Assembly: GCF_009765905.1 (NCBI RefSeq)
Contig: NZ_LMUO01000011.1
Span: 248,001 to 312,000 of the forward strand
Length of the DNA: 64,000 nucleotides
From: Mucilaginibacter sp. L196
GTDB taxonomy: Bacteria > Bacteroidota > Bacteroidia > Sphingobacteriales > Sphingobacteriaceae
Reading direction: 5' to 3'
The position numbers and the translations under genes were made by a program. Of the stretch, positions 17,377-26,874 are shown one piece after another; position 1 is the stretch's first letter, and each line of letters starts with the position of its first letter. The notes under the pieces were generated by a model that saw only the letters and a program-made list of their open reading frames with translations, had not been told where the DNA came from and did not search any database.

Positions 17377-19797
17377 TTATGATTTGAACCAACTCTTAAT
17401 GTTCCACCATTTTTTTTCTTTAGAATCAACATAATAGCCGGAGCTTTCGTAGCCGGAGTAATCTGAGTAATAATAATACCTGGTGCCGTAATTTTCTCCG
17501 GTAAATTTAGTGGTATAATACCTGGAGTGTAACAAGTCTTCGGCAAAAGCATTCAAAACAATGGCTGTATTATCTAAATGATATTCCTGCGCTATGCGTT
17601 GTGGTACTGTGGCGGCATAGAATTTTGATTTACCCGAACGGATCACAAAAATATTTATATCGCTCATCCTGATTAGCGGTATGGCATCCGAGACCAGGCC
17701 GATAGGAGCGGTATCAATCATGATAATATCATATCTTGACCTTAATTCTTCAATCATCACACTCATCCGGGGGTTATGCAGCAGCTCGGATGGGTTTGGC
17801 GGTACCGGGCCGGATACTATAAAATCAAGATTATCTTGTTTGGAATGAAGAATAATATCATCAAGGGATGTTTGATGGGCCAGGTAATTGCTTAATCCTT
17901 TATCATTAGGTACGTTAAAAGTATGGTGCATTCTTGAGCGCCTAAGATCGGCTGCTATAAGAATTACTTTTTTATCTATTAGCGATAGTGTGCTCACGAG
18001 GTTAACCGCCACAAATGATTTTCCTTCGCCCGCCACTTCAGAGGTTATACAGATAACCTTGCTTGATTTTTCGGAAGCCAGGAAGCTAAGGTTGGTACGT
18101 ACCGAACGTACGGATTCAGCAAAAATGGAGCGCGGTTTACTGATGGCTAATATTTGCGAGTTGTCTTCATCGATATCTTCAGGGAATTTTCTGATAACAC
18201 CGAGGATAGGCACGGAGGTTAGGCTTTCTACGGTTTCTTTATCATATATATAGGGGTTCAGTATCCTGATCAATATGATTAGCCCCAAACCTATTGATAT
18301 ACCCAATATCAACGCTGTATGATGTATTGAATTATCGTCGGGTGATACCGGGGCAAAGTTTGGCTCTGCCGGTTCAATAATACTTGCGCCGGGTAATATT
18401 GCCGAACGGCTGATCTGCGCTTCTAATTTCTTTTCAGACAGGAATGAGTATACTTTGTCATTAACATCAAAATCGCGTTTTAAACCTACCATAACCCGCT
18501 CATTCTCGGGCAGGGCATTTATTTGCTGATCAACCTGTTGCACTTGCCCGTTAAGATAATCCATGACTTTCTCAATACGGGCGCGTTGTGCATTAAGGTT
18601 ATCTAAAGCGGCATTTTTTACCTGAAGTATTTGCTGATTAGCATCCAGTACCGGTTGCGAAGATGAGATATATGATTTTAAAAGGTCGTTTTTTCGGAGA
18701 ATAAGGGTATTGATACTGGTTACTAGTTGCGAAAGTAATGGATCAAGGGTACCCTGCATACTGAAATTGAGGCTAACATTGTCTTTTTCGCTGGTAATCT
18801 GGTTTTTTAACTGGTCAATAGCCTGTAACTGTATTTTAAGTAATGATTGCTGGGTTTCCAGGTCTTTGCTTTTACCCAATGCTTCAGAAGCGGCTGTACC
18901 AATGTCAATTATACGGGAGTTTTGTTTGTTTTTTTCGATCAGGTTTTCCGAACCGCGTACTTCTACCGAGATCGTATCCAATTGATTTTGGATAAATTTT
19001 ATCATTTGGGTAGCCGATTGTGTTTTTTGATTCCGATCGTATTCCAAATACTCCTTCATGATGGCGTTAAGGACATCGGCTGCAAATTGCGGATTGGAAT
19101 CAGTTTCCTGCAATGATATGATGTTGGAGTTTTTTATCACCTCATTGGTATGTAACCCGCCCAATACGCGGCCAACAAAATCATCCGCTATATTAAATTT
19201 AAACAGGCAAGCAACATTCTTTACGTCCTTAGGATATTTAATACTGAAGGCCATGTTTTCAATATTAATAGGTGTATTATATGAATATACCTTTGTTACA
19301 TCTTTGCCTGCTGTTTTATAAGTAAGGCTAAATGTATTGCCCTCATTAGGTTGGTACCTGATCAGGTCGCGGTAAAAATTAAGCGTATCAAACTTCAACA
19401 ATTGAATATTGAGGGGTTTTTCAGGATAAATATCAGTAGTACGCACCCTTCCGCCCAGAAAAAAGCTTATGTGATAGTCAAGATCTTTAATCGCGCTCAG
19501 CACCAGGCTGCCACTTTGTATAACGTAGGTTTCGCTTTGTATTTTTGAGGTAGCCTTTTGAGAGCTGCCCATCGCGCTCATAAGATCAGATATTTCCGAC
19601 GTCTTCTCTTCAAACTTCATCGTGGCCGATGTAGCGTATACTTTAGGAGTGTACCATAAGTATACATTTGCTATCAGCGTAGCTAAAATTACCGATCCTA
19701 CTATCCAATACCAGCGGCTTAATAAAATTTTGCCTATCTTAAAATAATCTAATTCCTGGTTGGGTAGTTTATTCTGAGCTTTATTAATTTCTTCCAT
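17377..19797 (-). CDS. Wzc-like tyrosine autokinase / polysaccharide co-polymerase
   Basis: 806 residues. N-terminal Wzz domain: first membrane helix around residues 30-52 (WYWIVGSVILATLIANVYLW), a long periplasmic stretch with coiled-coil segments and the GNVR-like region, and a second helix around 500 (TALILGISIGLGLIILI). The cytoplasmic BY-kinase domain has Walker A TSEVAGEGKSFVAVNL, Walker A' VILIAADLRRSRMH and Walker B YDIIMIDTAPIG. The tail is tyrosine-rich (RYYYYSDYSGYESSGYYVD), the autophosphorylation cluster. It controls chain length and export together with the Wza-like protein encoded just upstream, whose stop overlaps its start. Confidence 0.95.
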   Translation of the reverse strand: MEEINKAQNKLPNQELDYFKIGKILLSRWYWIVGSVILATLIANVYLWYTPKVYATSATMKFEEKTSEISDLMSAMGSSQKATSKIQSETYVIQSGSLVLSAIKDLDYHISFFLGGRVRTTDIYPEKPLNIQLLKFDTLNFYRDLIRYQPNEGNTFSLTYKTAGKDVTKVYSYNTPINIENMAFSIKYPKDVKNVACLFKFNIADDFVGRVLGGLHTNEVIKNSNIISLQETDSNPQFAADVLNAIMKEYLEYDRNQKTQSATQMIKFIQNQLDTISVEVRGSENLIEKNKQNSRIIDIGTAASEALGKSKDLETQQSLLKIQLQAIDQLKNQITSEKDNVSLNFSMQGTLDPLLSQLVTSINTLILRKNDLLKSYISSSQPVLDANQQILQVKNAALDNLNAQRARIEKVMDYLNGQVQQVDQQINALPENERVMVGLKRDFDVNDKVYSFLSEKKLEAQISRSAILPGASIIEPAEPNFAPVSPDDNSIHHTALILGISIGLGLIILIRILNPYIYDKETVESLTSVPILGVIRKFPEDIDEDNSQILAISKPRSIFAESVRSVRTNLSFLASEKSSKVICITSEVAGEGKSFVAVNLVSTLSLIDKKVILIAADLRRSRMHHTFNVPNDKGLSNYLAHQTSLDDIILHSKQDNLDFIVSGPVPPNPSELLHNPRMSVMIEELRSRYDIIMIDTAPIGLVSDAIPLIRMSDINIFVIRSGKSKFYAATVPQRIAQEYHLDNTAIVLNAFAEDLLHSRYYTTKFTGENYGTRYYYYSDYSGYESSGYYVDSKEKKWWNIKSWFKS

Positions 19798-20579
19798 TAG
19801 CGGCGGGCAAGCGTATAAATGATTAAAAATGTATTAAGTACAATTAATGCCGGCTGTATAAGGGTTGAGAAGGTTGAAACTTTATCGGTTTGTATAGCAC
19901 GTTTGTTTTGTGCTATGTAAATGATATCTCCATTTTGTAAAATACCTGCAGGATCTGATAATGACCTGATATTACTTAAGTCGATACGCTTAACAATTGG
20001 GTGTGCCAGATCGCCGCGGATTATTTCAACATTCTTTTCATTGGCTTTATCGGTAAGGCCACCAGCTTGGCCAATCAGTTCAATCAAAGTTGTTCTATCC
20101 TTTATCAGTTGATAATTACCGGGTGCTTTTATTTCGCCAAGTATGGTTATTTTTAAGTTGACTATTCTAAGCTCAATAATAGGGTCTTTTAATAAGGATT
20201 TTTTATACAATCCCTCAATTCTGCTAGCTGCTTCCTGTCTTGTTAGGCCTTCAACCGGCACTCGGCCAATAACAGGTAAGGCTACGCTGCCATCTTCCTC
20301 TACCTGAAATTCCTGACCCAGAGGCGAGCTGCCCCCGCCAGATCCACCCGTTGTTGCCGAAGGTGCATCGCCAATAATATAGCTTATGTTTTGCAGGTTA
20401 CGTATTTGTAAAATATCCTGGGGTTGTATCCGATAATGAACCGTTGGCGTTGGTATGGTGGTTGAAATGCTATCAAACCCTTGTTTTTGCTGGAACAGTA
20501 ATTGATCCTGTTTATAGGAGCAGGATGTTAAAACCGAAAGTAAACTAAAGGTTAAAAATACAATTGTAAAAATGCGCAT
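19797..20579 (-). CDS. Wza-like polysaccharide export lipoprotein
   Basis: 260 residues from the ATG at 20579. This start gives a lipoprotein signal peptide MRIFTIVFLTFSLLSVLTSC with the lipobox cysteine at residue 20. An upstream ATG at 20621 would precede the predicted -7 element and bury the signal, so it is rejected. The Poly_export domain (YRIQPQDILQIRNLQNISYI, VEEDGSVALPVIGRVPVEGL) is followed by SLBB-like repeats (ITILGEIKAPGNYQL, LIELIGQAGGLTDKANEKNV, LQNGDIIYIAQNK) and a C-terminal membrane helix (LIVLNTFLIIYTLARR). It forms the outer-membrane export channel. First gene of the locus operon. Confidence 0.93.
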   Translation of the reverse strand: MRIFTIVFLTFSLLSVLTSCSYKQDQLLFQQKQGFDSISTTIPTPTVHYRIQPQDILQIRNLQNISYIIGDAPSATTGGSGGGSSPLGQEFQVEEDGSVALPVIGRVPVEGLTRQEAASRIEGLYKKSLLKDPIIELRIVNLKITILGEIKAPGNYQLIKDRTTLIELIGQAGGLTDKANEKNVEIIRGDLAHPIVKRIDLSNIRSLSDPAGILQNGDIIYIAQNKRAIQTDKVSTFSTLIQPALIVLNTFLIIYTLARR

Positions 20580-20618
20580 ATTGAACAATTCTGTTTGACT
20601 AAAATTAGGTCTTGATAC

Positions 20619-20626
20619 CAAAAATA
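20619..20626 (-). promoter_or_regulatory. Predicted -7 element of the wza-led operon
   Basis: On the minus strand the octamer TATTTTTG matches the Bacteroidota -7 consensus TAnnTTTG exactly. It lies 39 bases upstream of the ATG at 20579. The expected TTTG at -33 is only weakly matched by a T-rich stretch. This position excludes translation from the longer frame starting at 20621. Confidence 0.5.
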
Positions 20627-20663
20627 CATAATTTGCGGGTATTAAAAAGCAGTATTTTTCTTA

Positions 20664-21410
20664 GTGCAAGATATAAGGGTAAGTTTAATAACGGTTACAT
20701 ATAACGCTGAAAGTACTATTGAGCGTTGTATACAATCTGTTATCGCCCAAAACTACCAAAATATTGAATATATAGTGATTGACGGTGCCTCGACCGATAG
20801 TACACTACAGATTATAAATCGTTATGCTCACAACATTAAAATTATCATTTCTGAGCCCGATAAAGGGATGTACGATGCCCTGAACAAAGGGATAAAGCTT
20901 GCAACGGGCGATATTACAGGCATTTTAAATGCTGATGATTATTTTGCTTCAGATGACATTTTAGCCGACGTAGCTACGGCTTTTATGCATTCAAATGCAG
21001 ATATCCTATATGGTAATCTTGACTTTGTGGATCAAAATGAAACAATAATCCGTAAATGGCGTACAAGGGCATACAAGAGAAGGGATTTTTACTGGGGATG
21101 GATGCCTGCTCATCCGACGTTTTACTGCAGGAAATCGTTATTTAACAGTTTGGGCTATTATAGTTTGGAGTATGGAACTGCCGCCGACTATGAACTGATG
21201 CTAAGGTTTATGCATAAAACAAAAATTAATGCATATTTTCTTGATAAAGTTATGGTTAAGATGCAGTGCGGAGGAATGAGCAATAAGAGCCCTGTAAATA
21301 GAATTAACGCGTGGAAGTTTGATTTAAAAGCAATGCGTAACAACGGAATCATATTTTCTTTACTAGCGTTGATTATTAAGCCTTTACGAAAGTTTGGGCA
21401 GTACTTTTAA
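20664..21410 (+). CDS. GT2-family glycosyltransferase (WcaE-like), divergent from wza
   Basis: 248 residues from a GTG start (MQDIRVSLITVTYNAESTIE). Motifs are YIVIDGASTDSTLQII (DGASTD version of NDGSTD), ISEPDKGMYDALNKGIKLA, GDITGILNADDYFASDDIL (ADD metal site) and AADYELMLRFMHK (ED/DYE base region). SEPDKGxYDAxNKGI is typical of the subfamily that includes colanic-acid WcaE. No ATG lies near the conserved first strand, which supports GTG. It is transcribed away from the main operon and is followed by the initiating transferase 76 bp downstream. Confidence 0.9.
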   Translation: MQDIRVSLITVTYNAESTIERCIQSVIAQNYQNIEYIVIDGASTDSTLQIINRYAHNIKIIISEPDKGMYDALNKGIKLATGDITGILNADDYFASDDILADVATAFMHSNADILYGNLDFVDQNETIIRKWRTRAYKRRDFYWGWMPAHPTFYCRKSLFNSLGYYSLEYGTAADYELMLRFMHKTKINAYFLDKVMVKMQCGGMSNKSPVNRINAWKFDLKAMRNNGIIFSLLALIIKPLRKFGQYF

Positions 21411-21486
21411 TTATTGAAAATCTACCGATCTGTTAAAGAACGTTTATTGTTTGAGACAAAAAGAATTAATTTTTAGCTTACGCCTT

Positions 21487-22590
21487 ATGCAAGAATATTT
21501 ACATACTTACCCCATATTGTATTATCTTTTCATTATAGCTTTCTCTATACTGATTACTGTACTTGCAATCCCTTCAATACTGCATGTTGCCCGCGAACGC
21601 CGTTTGTACGATGATTTAGGCAGTTTTAGAAAGCATCACGATCATGGCATACCGCGCCTTGGCGGTGTTGGCATTTTTGTGAGTTTTACCATAACATCAC
21701 TTTTATTTGGTTTTGCAGATAAATCCCTGCCCATTAATTACCTGCTTACTGCCTGTATTATTTTGTTTGCAATGGGCCTTAAGGATGATTTAACCGGCGT
21801 GCACTCTACCACAAAATTCATGATGCAGTTTATTGTAGCGGGAATTTTGGTTGTACTTGGTAATATACGTTTAACCAGCATGTATGGCATTTTTGGGATT
21901 ACCGAGCTACCATATTTTATAAGCGCACTGCTATCTATCTTACTTATTATGCTTATTGTTAATGCCTTTAATTTGATAGATGGAATTGATGGTTTAGCAT
22001 CAGTTACTGGTATGATGGTTAACGGTATTTTTGCTGCCCTGTTTATTTACATGAAGCATTATGAGCTTGCCGCTGTTGCACTGGCTATGGTGGGTGCTAC
22101 AACAGGTTTCCTGAAATTTAATTTATCACCCGCGAAAATATTTATGGGCGATACCGGATCATTACTGATCGGATTAATATCGGCAGTAATGGCATTTAAG
22201 TTTATTGAGTTAAACAAATTTACGGGTACCAATATGCCTCTGGTGTTTAATGCACCTGCATTAACCTTCGCTATATTAATTGGGCCGATATTTGATACTT
22301 TACGTGTATTTACCATGCGCATTGCAAGTGGCGTATCGCCCTTTAAGGCCGATCGTAACCATATGCATCATCGCATACTAACACTTGGTTACAGCCATAT
22401 ACAAACCACTTTAATTTTGGCAGGCCTTAATGCATTATCAGTTGTTATTGTACTGGTATTCGGCTACATTGGTAACTCTACATTAATATTGTTAATAACA
22501 GGTGTATCATTGTTATTTAATTGGTTCATTACCTTCCTTACCCGCTCAAAAGAACGCGAGAACCTGGCGTTACGCAATTTATTTGCTTAA
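21487..22590 (+). CDS. WecA/MraY-like undecaprenyl-phosphate sugar-1-phosphate transferase
   Basis: 367 residues from the ATG at 21487; a TTG at 21451 in the same frame would add 12 polar residues and is less likely. The protein has about ten to eleven membrane helices. [33 protein letters not shown] (DD for Mg2+), [15 protein letters not shown] (DGIDGLA), [12 protein letters not shown] and [15 protein letters not shown] (histidine loop) are the family motifs. It should load the first sugar phosphate (often GlcNAc-1-P) onto undecaprenyl phosphate, starting assembly of the polymer made by the neighbouring enzymes. The exact sugar cannot be read from sequence. Confidence 0.93.
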   Translation: MQEYLHTYPILYYLFIIAFSILITVLAIPSILHVARERRLYDDLGSFRKHHDHGIPRLGGVGIFVSFTITSLLFGFADKSLPINYLLTACIILFAMGLKDDLTGVHSTTKFMMQFIVAGILVVLGNIRLTSMYGIFGITELPYFISALLSILLIMLIVNAFNLIDGIDGLASVTGMMVNGIFAALFIYMKHYELAAVALAMVGATTGFLKFNLSPAKIFMGDTGSLLIGLISAVMAFKFIELNKFTGTNMPLVFNAPALTFAILIGPIFDTLRVFTMRIASGVSPFKADRNHMHHRILTLGYSHIQTTLILAGLNALSVVIVLVFGYIGNSTLILLITGVSLLFNWFITFLTRSKERENLALRNLFA

Positions 22591-22689
22591 TTATTTTGTT
22601 CATCTAGCCTGTTTTAACAAGGTAGGCAGCACTAAATGAAACTATTTATTTAATTTTAAGTTGTATAGTTCATTAACCTTTCATTAAAA

Positions 22690-23259
22690 ATGTCGTCCCA
22701 TCATATCGTTCGCGAGAAGCAGGAGCCCGCTTTGCTGGTATTGGGGCTGGATACCTTTTCGGATGAATTATTGGGGCAGTTGCTGGAGTGGAGCCCAACC
22801 GTTATTGTTACCGAACAAACAGCCGAAAATGTTAATGCTTATGGCATTAAGATAGACTGGATAATTTCAAACGAATTTAATGATCACCTGCAATCGGATA
22901 TGAAATGGATGCCTGAAGGTAAGGGCCCGATAACAGAAACCGCGCTTAAATATTTAATTACACATGGCTACCCTGCTGTTAACGTTATAACAGATGAGTT
23001 ACAATTAAAGGATTACCTTTTTTTTGTTGATAAGATTGACGTGGTGATTTTTTATAATAATAAAAAAATATGTGCAATTAACTCCGGCTATAGCAAGTGG
23101 AAACCTGCCGGCGAGATAATAGAGTTTTTATCAGAACCGCAACAGCTGCATACCAGCGGTTTAGTTATGCTGAGCCATAACCGTTACCAAACGGTCCAGG
23201 ATGGTTTTTTTAGCATACAATTTGAACAACCGTTTTTATTTATAGCGGAGGATTTGTAG
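22690..23259 (+). CDS. Hypothetical protein, distantly like thiamine pyrophosphokinase
   Basis: 189 residues starting MSSHHIVREKQEPALLVLGL. No signal peptide or membrane helix. The arrangement of an N-terminal Rossmann-like part, IDWIISNEFNDHLQSD and then ETALKYLITHGYPAVNVI resembles the thiamine pyrophosphokinase layout, but the catalytic Asp-rich motifs (DFDS, DKDxTD) are not recognisable. The C-terminal part is beta-rich. If related, it has probably lost or changed the kinase activity. It follows the initiating transferase gene by 99 bp and is followed by dispersed palindromes. Function unknown. Confidence 0.6.
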   Translation: MSSHHIVREKQEPALLVLGLDTFSDELLGQLLEWSPTVIVTEQTAENVNAYGIKIDWIISNEFNDHLQSDMKWMPEGKGPITETALKYLITHGYPAVNVITDELQLKDYLFFVDKIDVVIFYNNKKICAINSGYSKWKPAGEIIEFLSEPQQLHTSGLVMLSHNRYQTVQDGFFSIQFEQPFLFIAEDL

Positions 23260-23266
23260 ATAGTTT

Positions 23267-23345
23267 GTCATTGCGAGGAACGAAGCAATCGCGGACTTTG
23301 TAAGATGGCTTTTCTATGTGCGATTGCTTCGTTCCTCGCAATGAC
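23267..23345. repeat. Dispersed palindromic element, family A, copy 1
   Basis: Two perfect 26-bp inverted arms, beginning GTCATTGCGAGGAACGAAGC and ending with its complement at 23345, enclose a 27-bp loop. Related copies lie at 26762-26859 and 57293-57394. Confidence 0.9.
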
Positions 23346-23364
23346 AATTTTATTATTCCTAATT

Positions 23365-23469
23365 GTCATTCTGAGCGGAGCGAAGAATCTGTACGGGTGG
23401 GTGCTACTATACACATTCTTCGTTCCTGAGAATAACAAAGATATTATTGATTCGTACCCCACAATGACA
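23365..23469. repeat. Dispersed palindromic element, family B, copy 1
   Basis: The left arm begins GTCATTCTGAGCGGAGCGAA; the right arm is an imperfect complement near 23415-23436, with an outer CAATGAC close to 23461-23467. Related copies are at 24597-24680, 63688-63757 and 63930-64000. It sits 20 bp after a family A element. Confidence 0.85.
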
Positions 23470-23478
23470 ATTGGTTTA

Positions 23479-24558
23479 TTATGCGCTTAATGCTTCGACT
23501 CCCAGCTTTTTAGCCAGCTCATTTAAATCATTGGCAACTGCATCAACTAGTGGGATACCATTTGTTAATCTGTCGGCTTGTGCTTCTAATTCCGGCTCAC
23601 CGGGGATGATGACTTTTTGATCGGCATCAATTGTTGAGGCTGATTTGAACCGTTCTATCCAGTTATCCAGGTGTGATTTAAATTCATCAACCGGCCTGAA
23701 ACCATCTACCCGCATCGCCCCCAAAAAATGCCCAATACCTTGACCAACAGGGTCATTTGGCGGATCTAAAAAAGCTACAAATGGCGGTACCCATGGGCCA
23801 TAATTCGCGCCTGATAATACGGCTGACAGAATATCTACCGTAGCGCTTAAACCAAAACCTTTGTGACTGCCATGTTCCCTGTCGCTGCCCAGGGGTAGTA
23901 ATGAGCCGCCTGTTTTTAAGGCATGCGGGTCGGTTGTGTAATTGCCTTGTTTGTCCTGTATCCAGCCTTCGGGTACTTGTTTGCCCAGGCGTTGCGCTAT
24001 TTCTAATTTGCCATTTGCTGCCGCGGATGTAGCCATATCTACAATTACAGGTGGATATTTACCTGCCGGGAAAGCGTAGCACATCGGATTAGTTCCCAAT
24101 AAACGTTCGTTTGAAAAGGTTGGCGCTACCAGCGGACTGGCATTAGTCATGGCGAAACCGATCATATCCTTTTCAACCGCCATCAACCCGTGGTAACCGG
24201 CAATGCCAAAATGGTTAGAATTACGAACTGATACCCATCCTGAGCCATATTTCTCAGCTTTTTCAATCGCTATCCGCATGGCAAATGGCGCTACTACTAA
24301 ACCCAAACCTCCATCGCCATCAACAGTGGCTGTTGTTGGGGTTTCGTGAACTATTTTAATATCTGGTGTAGCATTGATTCTTTGCTTCTCCCATAGGCGT
24401 ACATAGCCTGTTAAACGGGCCACGCCATGCGAATCAATCCCGCGAAGATCGGACAGTAATAAAACATCTGTAGCTAAGATAGCATGCTCCTGGCTGCAGC
24501 CCATGGCCAGGAATATATTTTGGGTAAATGCGCGTAATGTGGATTCGGATACGATCAT
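23479..24558 (-). CDS. Malate/L-lactate/ureidoglycolate-type NAD(P)-dependent dehydrogenase (Ldh2 family)
   Basis: 359 residues. The family motifs are LSDLRGIDSHGVARLTGYV (with the catalytic His of the DSHG region), NSNHFGIAGYHGLMA, GFAMTNASPLVAPTF, ERLLGTNPMCYAFPAG and GSDREHGSHKGFGLSATVD. Length agrees with the family. These enzymes use an unusual NAD(P) fold and reduce 2-keto acids or oxidise 2-hydroxy acids such as malate, lactate, ureidoglycolate or 2,3-diketogulonate. Substrate cannot be decided from context: it stands alone between palindromic elements of families A and B. Confidence 0.88.
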   Translation of the reverse strand: MIVSESTLRAFTQNIFLAMGCSQEHAILATDVLLLSDLRGIDSHGVARLTGYVRLWEKQRINATPDIKIVHETPTTATVDGDGGLGLVVAPFAMRIAIEKAEKYGSGWVSVRNSNHFGIAGYHGLMAVEKDMIGFAMTNASPLVAPTFSNERLLGTNPMCYAFPAGKYPPVIVDMATSAAANGKLEIAQRLGKQVPEGWIQDKQGNYTTDPHALKTGGSLLPLGSDREHGSHKGFGLSATVDILSAVLSGANYGPWVPPFVAFLDPPNDPVGQGIGHFLGAMRVDGFRPVDEFKSHLDNWIERFKSASTIDADQKVIIPGEPELEAQADRLTNGIPLVDAVANDLNELAKKLGVEALSA

Positions 24559-24596
24559 GAGGGCAAATATAGTTGTTTGGCTATATTAAATTAGTT

Positions 24597-24680
24597 GTCA
24601 TTCTGAGCGGAGCGAAGAATCTATCTGTTATATATGGCGCAAATGTCTATTGATAGATTCTTCGTTCTGCTCAGAATGAC
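24597..24680. repeat. Dispersed palindromic element, family B, copy 2
   Basis: GTCATTCTGAGCGGAGCGAA begins the left arm and the complement ends at 24680 in CAGAATGAC. It lies between the dehydrogenase start and the NHL-repeat gene end. Confidence 0.88.
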
Positions 24681-24693
24681 AAGGCTTTAGAGA

Positions 24694-25941
24694 TTAGTTA
24701 GTTAAGTACTGCGACCGTTTCTTCACAAAAATATTAAATAGTGTTTTGCTGCTTGCTTTTTTAACCGTGTTGATACTGTTAGTACGTTTGCGCTGAACCG
24801 CGGAAAGTGCTTTGCCATTTATTGACCCTACACTACCACTGCCTGCAATGGTGCTTACCACCCCGGCAGGGGTTATTTTGCGGATAACATTGTTGTAAGT
24901 ATCGGCTACATAAACATTGCCTGTGGCATCAACAGCTATGCCTGATGGGCCGTTGAATGATGCCGCGAGGCCGGTGCTGTCTGCCTGCCCGGCATTGCCA
25001 TTGCCCGCGAAGGTGGTTACATTACCGTTGGGATCAATCTTACGGATGAGATCGGTAACATATTCGGTTACATACAGATTGCCTGACGCATCAGCTGCTA
25101 TGCTGTTTGGGAAATAGAATGCGGCAGCAGTGCCTTGCCCGTTAATGGATGCTGTGGTGTCGCTACCAGCAAGAGTGGTTACCTGGCCGCCGCTTATTTT
25201 TCGGATGAGGTTGTTGAGCATATCGGCCACATAAATATTTCCTGATTTATCCAGGGTTAGCCCGGCAGGGTTATTAAATGTTGCTACAAGTAGCGCGGCA
25301 CCATTGGTTGCGCCCGGGTTATCATTGCCTGCAATAGTAGTTACGATACCGGCAGGGGTTACCATACGGATGAGGTTGTTGCCCGCATCAGTAACATAAA
25401 CATTACCCTGCGCATCGCAAGCTACGCCACTTGGCCCGAAGAAATAGGCGGCCGCGCCAATGCCATCAACCGAGCCGGTGCTATCGCTGCCTGCAAGTGT
25501 GCTTACAAGCCCTGCTGGTGTTATTTTACGGATCTGATTATTATTGTCATCGGCCACATAAATATTGCCTGATGGGTCGATTGTTAAGCTGGTTGGCCCA
25601 TTGAAGGTGGCTACGTTTCCGACACCGTTTATGGAGCCTTGTATGCCGTTACCGGCCAGTGTGCTTACTATGCCTGTTGTGGATATTTTACGGATCTCAT
25701 TATTGCCATAATCGGCTACGTATATATTGCCCGCGGCATCAACTGCTACACCGGTTGGGCCATTGAATGATGCTATGGAATCTGCGGCGGTGCTATCTTT
25801 TCCGGTACTGCCTGTGCCGCCGCTATCATATTTAGTGCTTGTTGGTATCGGCGATCTTTTTGTGCAAGCGGTAAAAAAACAGATCATTATCACCATAAAG
25901 AACGCGGTAAATAAGAATTGTTTTTTTAAACGTGTCTTCAT
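24694..25941 (-). CDS. NHL-repeat lipoprotein (six-bladed beta-propeller)
   Basis: 415 residues. The N-terminus is a lipoprotein signal, FTAFFMVIMICFFTACTKRS, with the lipobox Cys near residue 27. After a Ser/Gly/Thr linker come six NHL repeats, each of the type FNGPTGVAVDAAGNIYVADY followed by NNEIRKI, ending about residue 370. The last 40 residues (from about ALSAVQRKRTNS) are basic and do not resemble the propeller; the usual closing repeat FNGP is absent, so a 3' frameshift or natural divergence is possible. Such proteins are exported and mediate binding; a specific ligand is not known. No operon partner is evident. Confidence 0.85.
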   Translation of the reverse strand: MKTRLKKQFLFTAFFMVIMICFFTACTKRSPIPTSTKYDSGGTGSTGKDSTAADSIASFNGPTGVAVDAAGNIYVADYGNNEIRKISTTGIVSTLAGNGIQGSINGVGNVATFNGPTSLTIDPSGNIYVADDNNNQIRKITPAGLVSTLAGSDSTGSVDGIGAAAYFFGPSGVACDAQGNVYVTDAGNNLIRMVTPAGIVTTIAGNDNPGATNGAALLVATFNNPAGLTLDKSGNIYVADMLNNLIRKISGGQVTTLAGSDTTASINGQGTAAAFYFPNSIAADASGNLYVTEYVTDLIRKIDPNGNVTTFAGNGNAGQADSTGLAASFNGPSGIAVDATGNVYVADTYNNVIRKITPAGVVSTIAGSGSVGSINGKALSAVQRKRTNSINTVKKASSKTLFNIFVKKRSQYLTN

Positions 25942-26010
25942 TTGGTTTTGGCAGTAGCTATTGGTTATCGGTTTGGATTTTTAAAGGTAGAATTAAAGGC
26001 TCAATATAAA

Positions 26011-26547
26011 TCAATTATCTAACTTTTTCAATAGTTGCAACCCTTGTTCCCATTGGCCGAACCCAGATGCGGCATTGATGTGATCGGCATCGCCTATGTT
26101 TACCACTTCGCTGCCCCAGGCGGCTGCAAATTGTTCGGCGCGGGCGGTACTTACATAAAAATCATTAGTGCTGATTACGGTGATGGTTTTAAAAGGTAAT
26201 TTGATAAGCGGAACAGGTGTAAATCCGCTTGTACCGGTCGGGTAAGAATCCGCCTCAGTATCACTCGGGGCAACTAATAAAGCCCCCTTAATTTTGGTGT
26301 TGAATTTTTGTGCCCAGTAAGCCACAGTGGTGCAGGCCAGGCTGTGCGCTACCAAAATAACTTCAGCACGGTTGTGTTTTTTGATTTCCGTGTTGATGGT
26401 TTCTATCCAATCGGAGCATACGGGTGTTTCCCAGTCTTTTTGTTCAACGCGGATAAAGTTGTATTCTTTTTCCCAGATGGATTGCCAGTGTTGCGGCCCT
26501 GAATTACCTAAACCGGGAAGGATAAGGATGGTGGATTGGAATTGCAT
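26011..26547 (-). CDS. RBBP9/YdeN-family alpha/beta hydrolase
   Basis: 178 residues. ILILPGLGNSGPQHWQSIWE is the family's N-terminal signature, followed by EVILVAHSLACTTVAYWAQ with the nucleophile Ser in AHSLA, VISTNDFYVSTARAEQF with the Asp, and GDADHINAASGFGQWEQG with the catalytic His. The full triad is therefore present and the length is typical. It is a small cytoplasmic serine hydrolase of uncertain physiological substrate. It stands alone, with a repeat-rich gap upstream. Confidence 0.88.
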   Translation of the reverse strand: MQFQSTILILPGLGNSGPQHWQSIWEKEYNFIRVEQKDWETPVCSDWIETINTEIKKHNRAEVILVAHSLACTTVAYWAQKFNTKIKGALLVAPSDTEADSYPTGTSGFTPVPLIKLPFKTITVISTNDFYVSTARAEQFAAAWGSEVVNIGDADHINAASGFGQWEQGLQLLKKLDN

Positions 26548-26874
26548 GGATACAAATATATTGAAAAGCGGTTTACCTTACTCTGGTATCGCTGCGCTAA
26601 GCGTCACTTTTCTTTTTCCGCAAAAGAAAAGTAACCAAAAGAAAACTCCCGGCTGCGCCTGCTTCTATGGTTGTTAGTGCTTCTACTTCTGGTGTGGTTG
26701 CCGAACCAGACGATGCCGGTTTTGGGCGGTTAACGGTGGGACTGTGCTTTTTGGCCGGTGCGTCATTGTGAGGAACGAAGCAATCTATACATAAGCAAGG
26801 CATTGAACCTGCAGAGCAGCTCTGTAAAGTATAGAGATTGCTTCGTTCCTCGCAATGAGGGTAAGAGATGAGCT
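26548..26874. repeat. Gap with family A element (26762-26859) and an AAAAGAAAAGT-type hairpin
   Basis: 327 bp without a credible gene. At about 26606-26650 the run ACTTTTCTTTTTCCGCAAAA and following bases form a hairpin similar in design to the family E elements. At 26762-26859 is a family A palindrome (GTCATTGTGAGGAACGAAGC and complement). The small reading frames here are composed of these repeats. Confidence 0.8.

Noticed and set aside
26597..26803. 68-codon minus-strand frame
   Set aside because: Composed of a hairpin repeat and part of a family A element.
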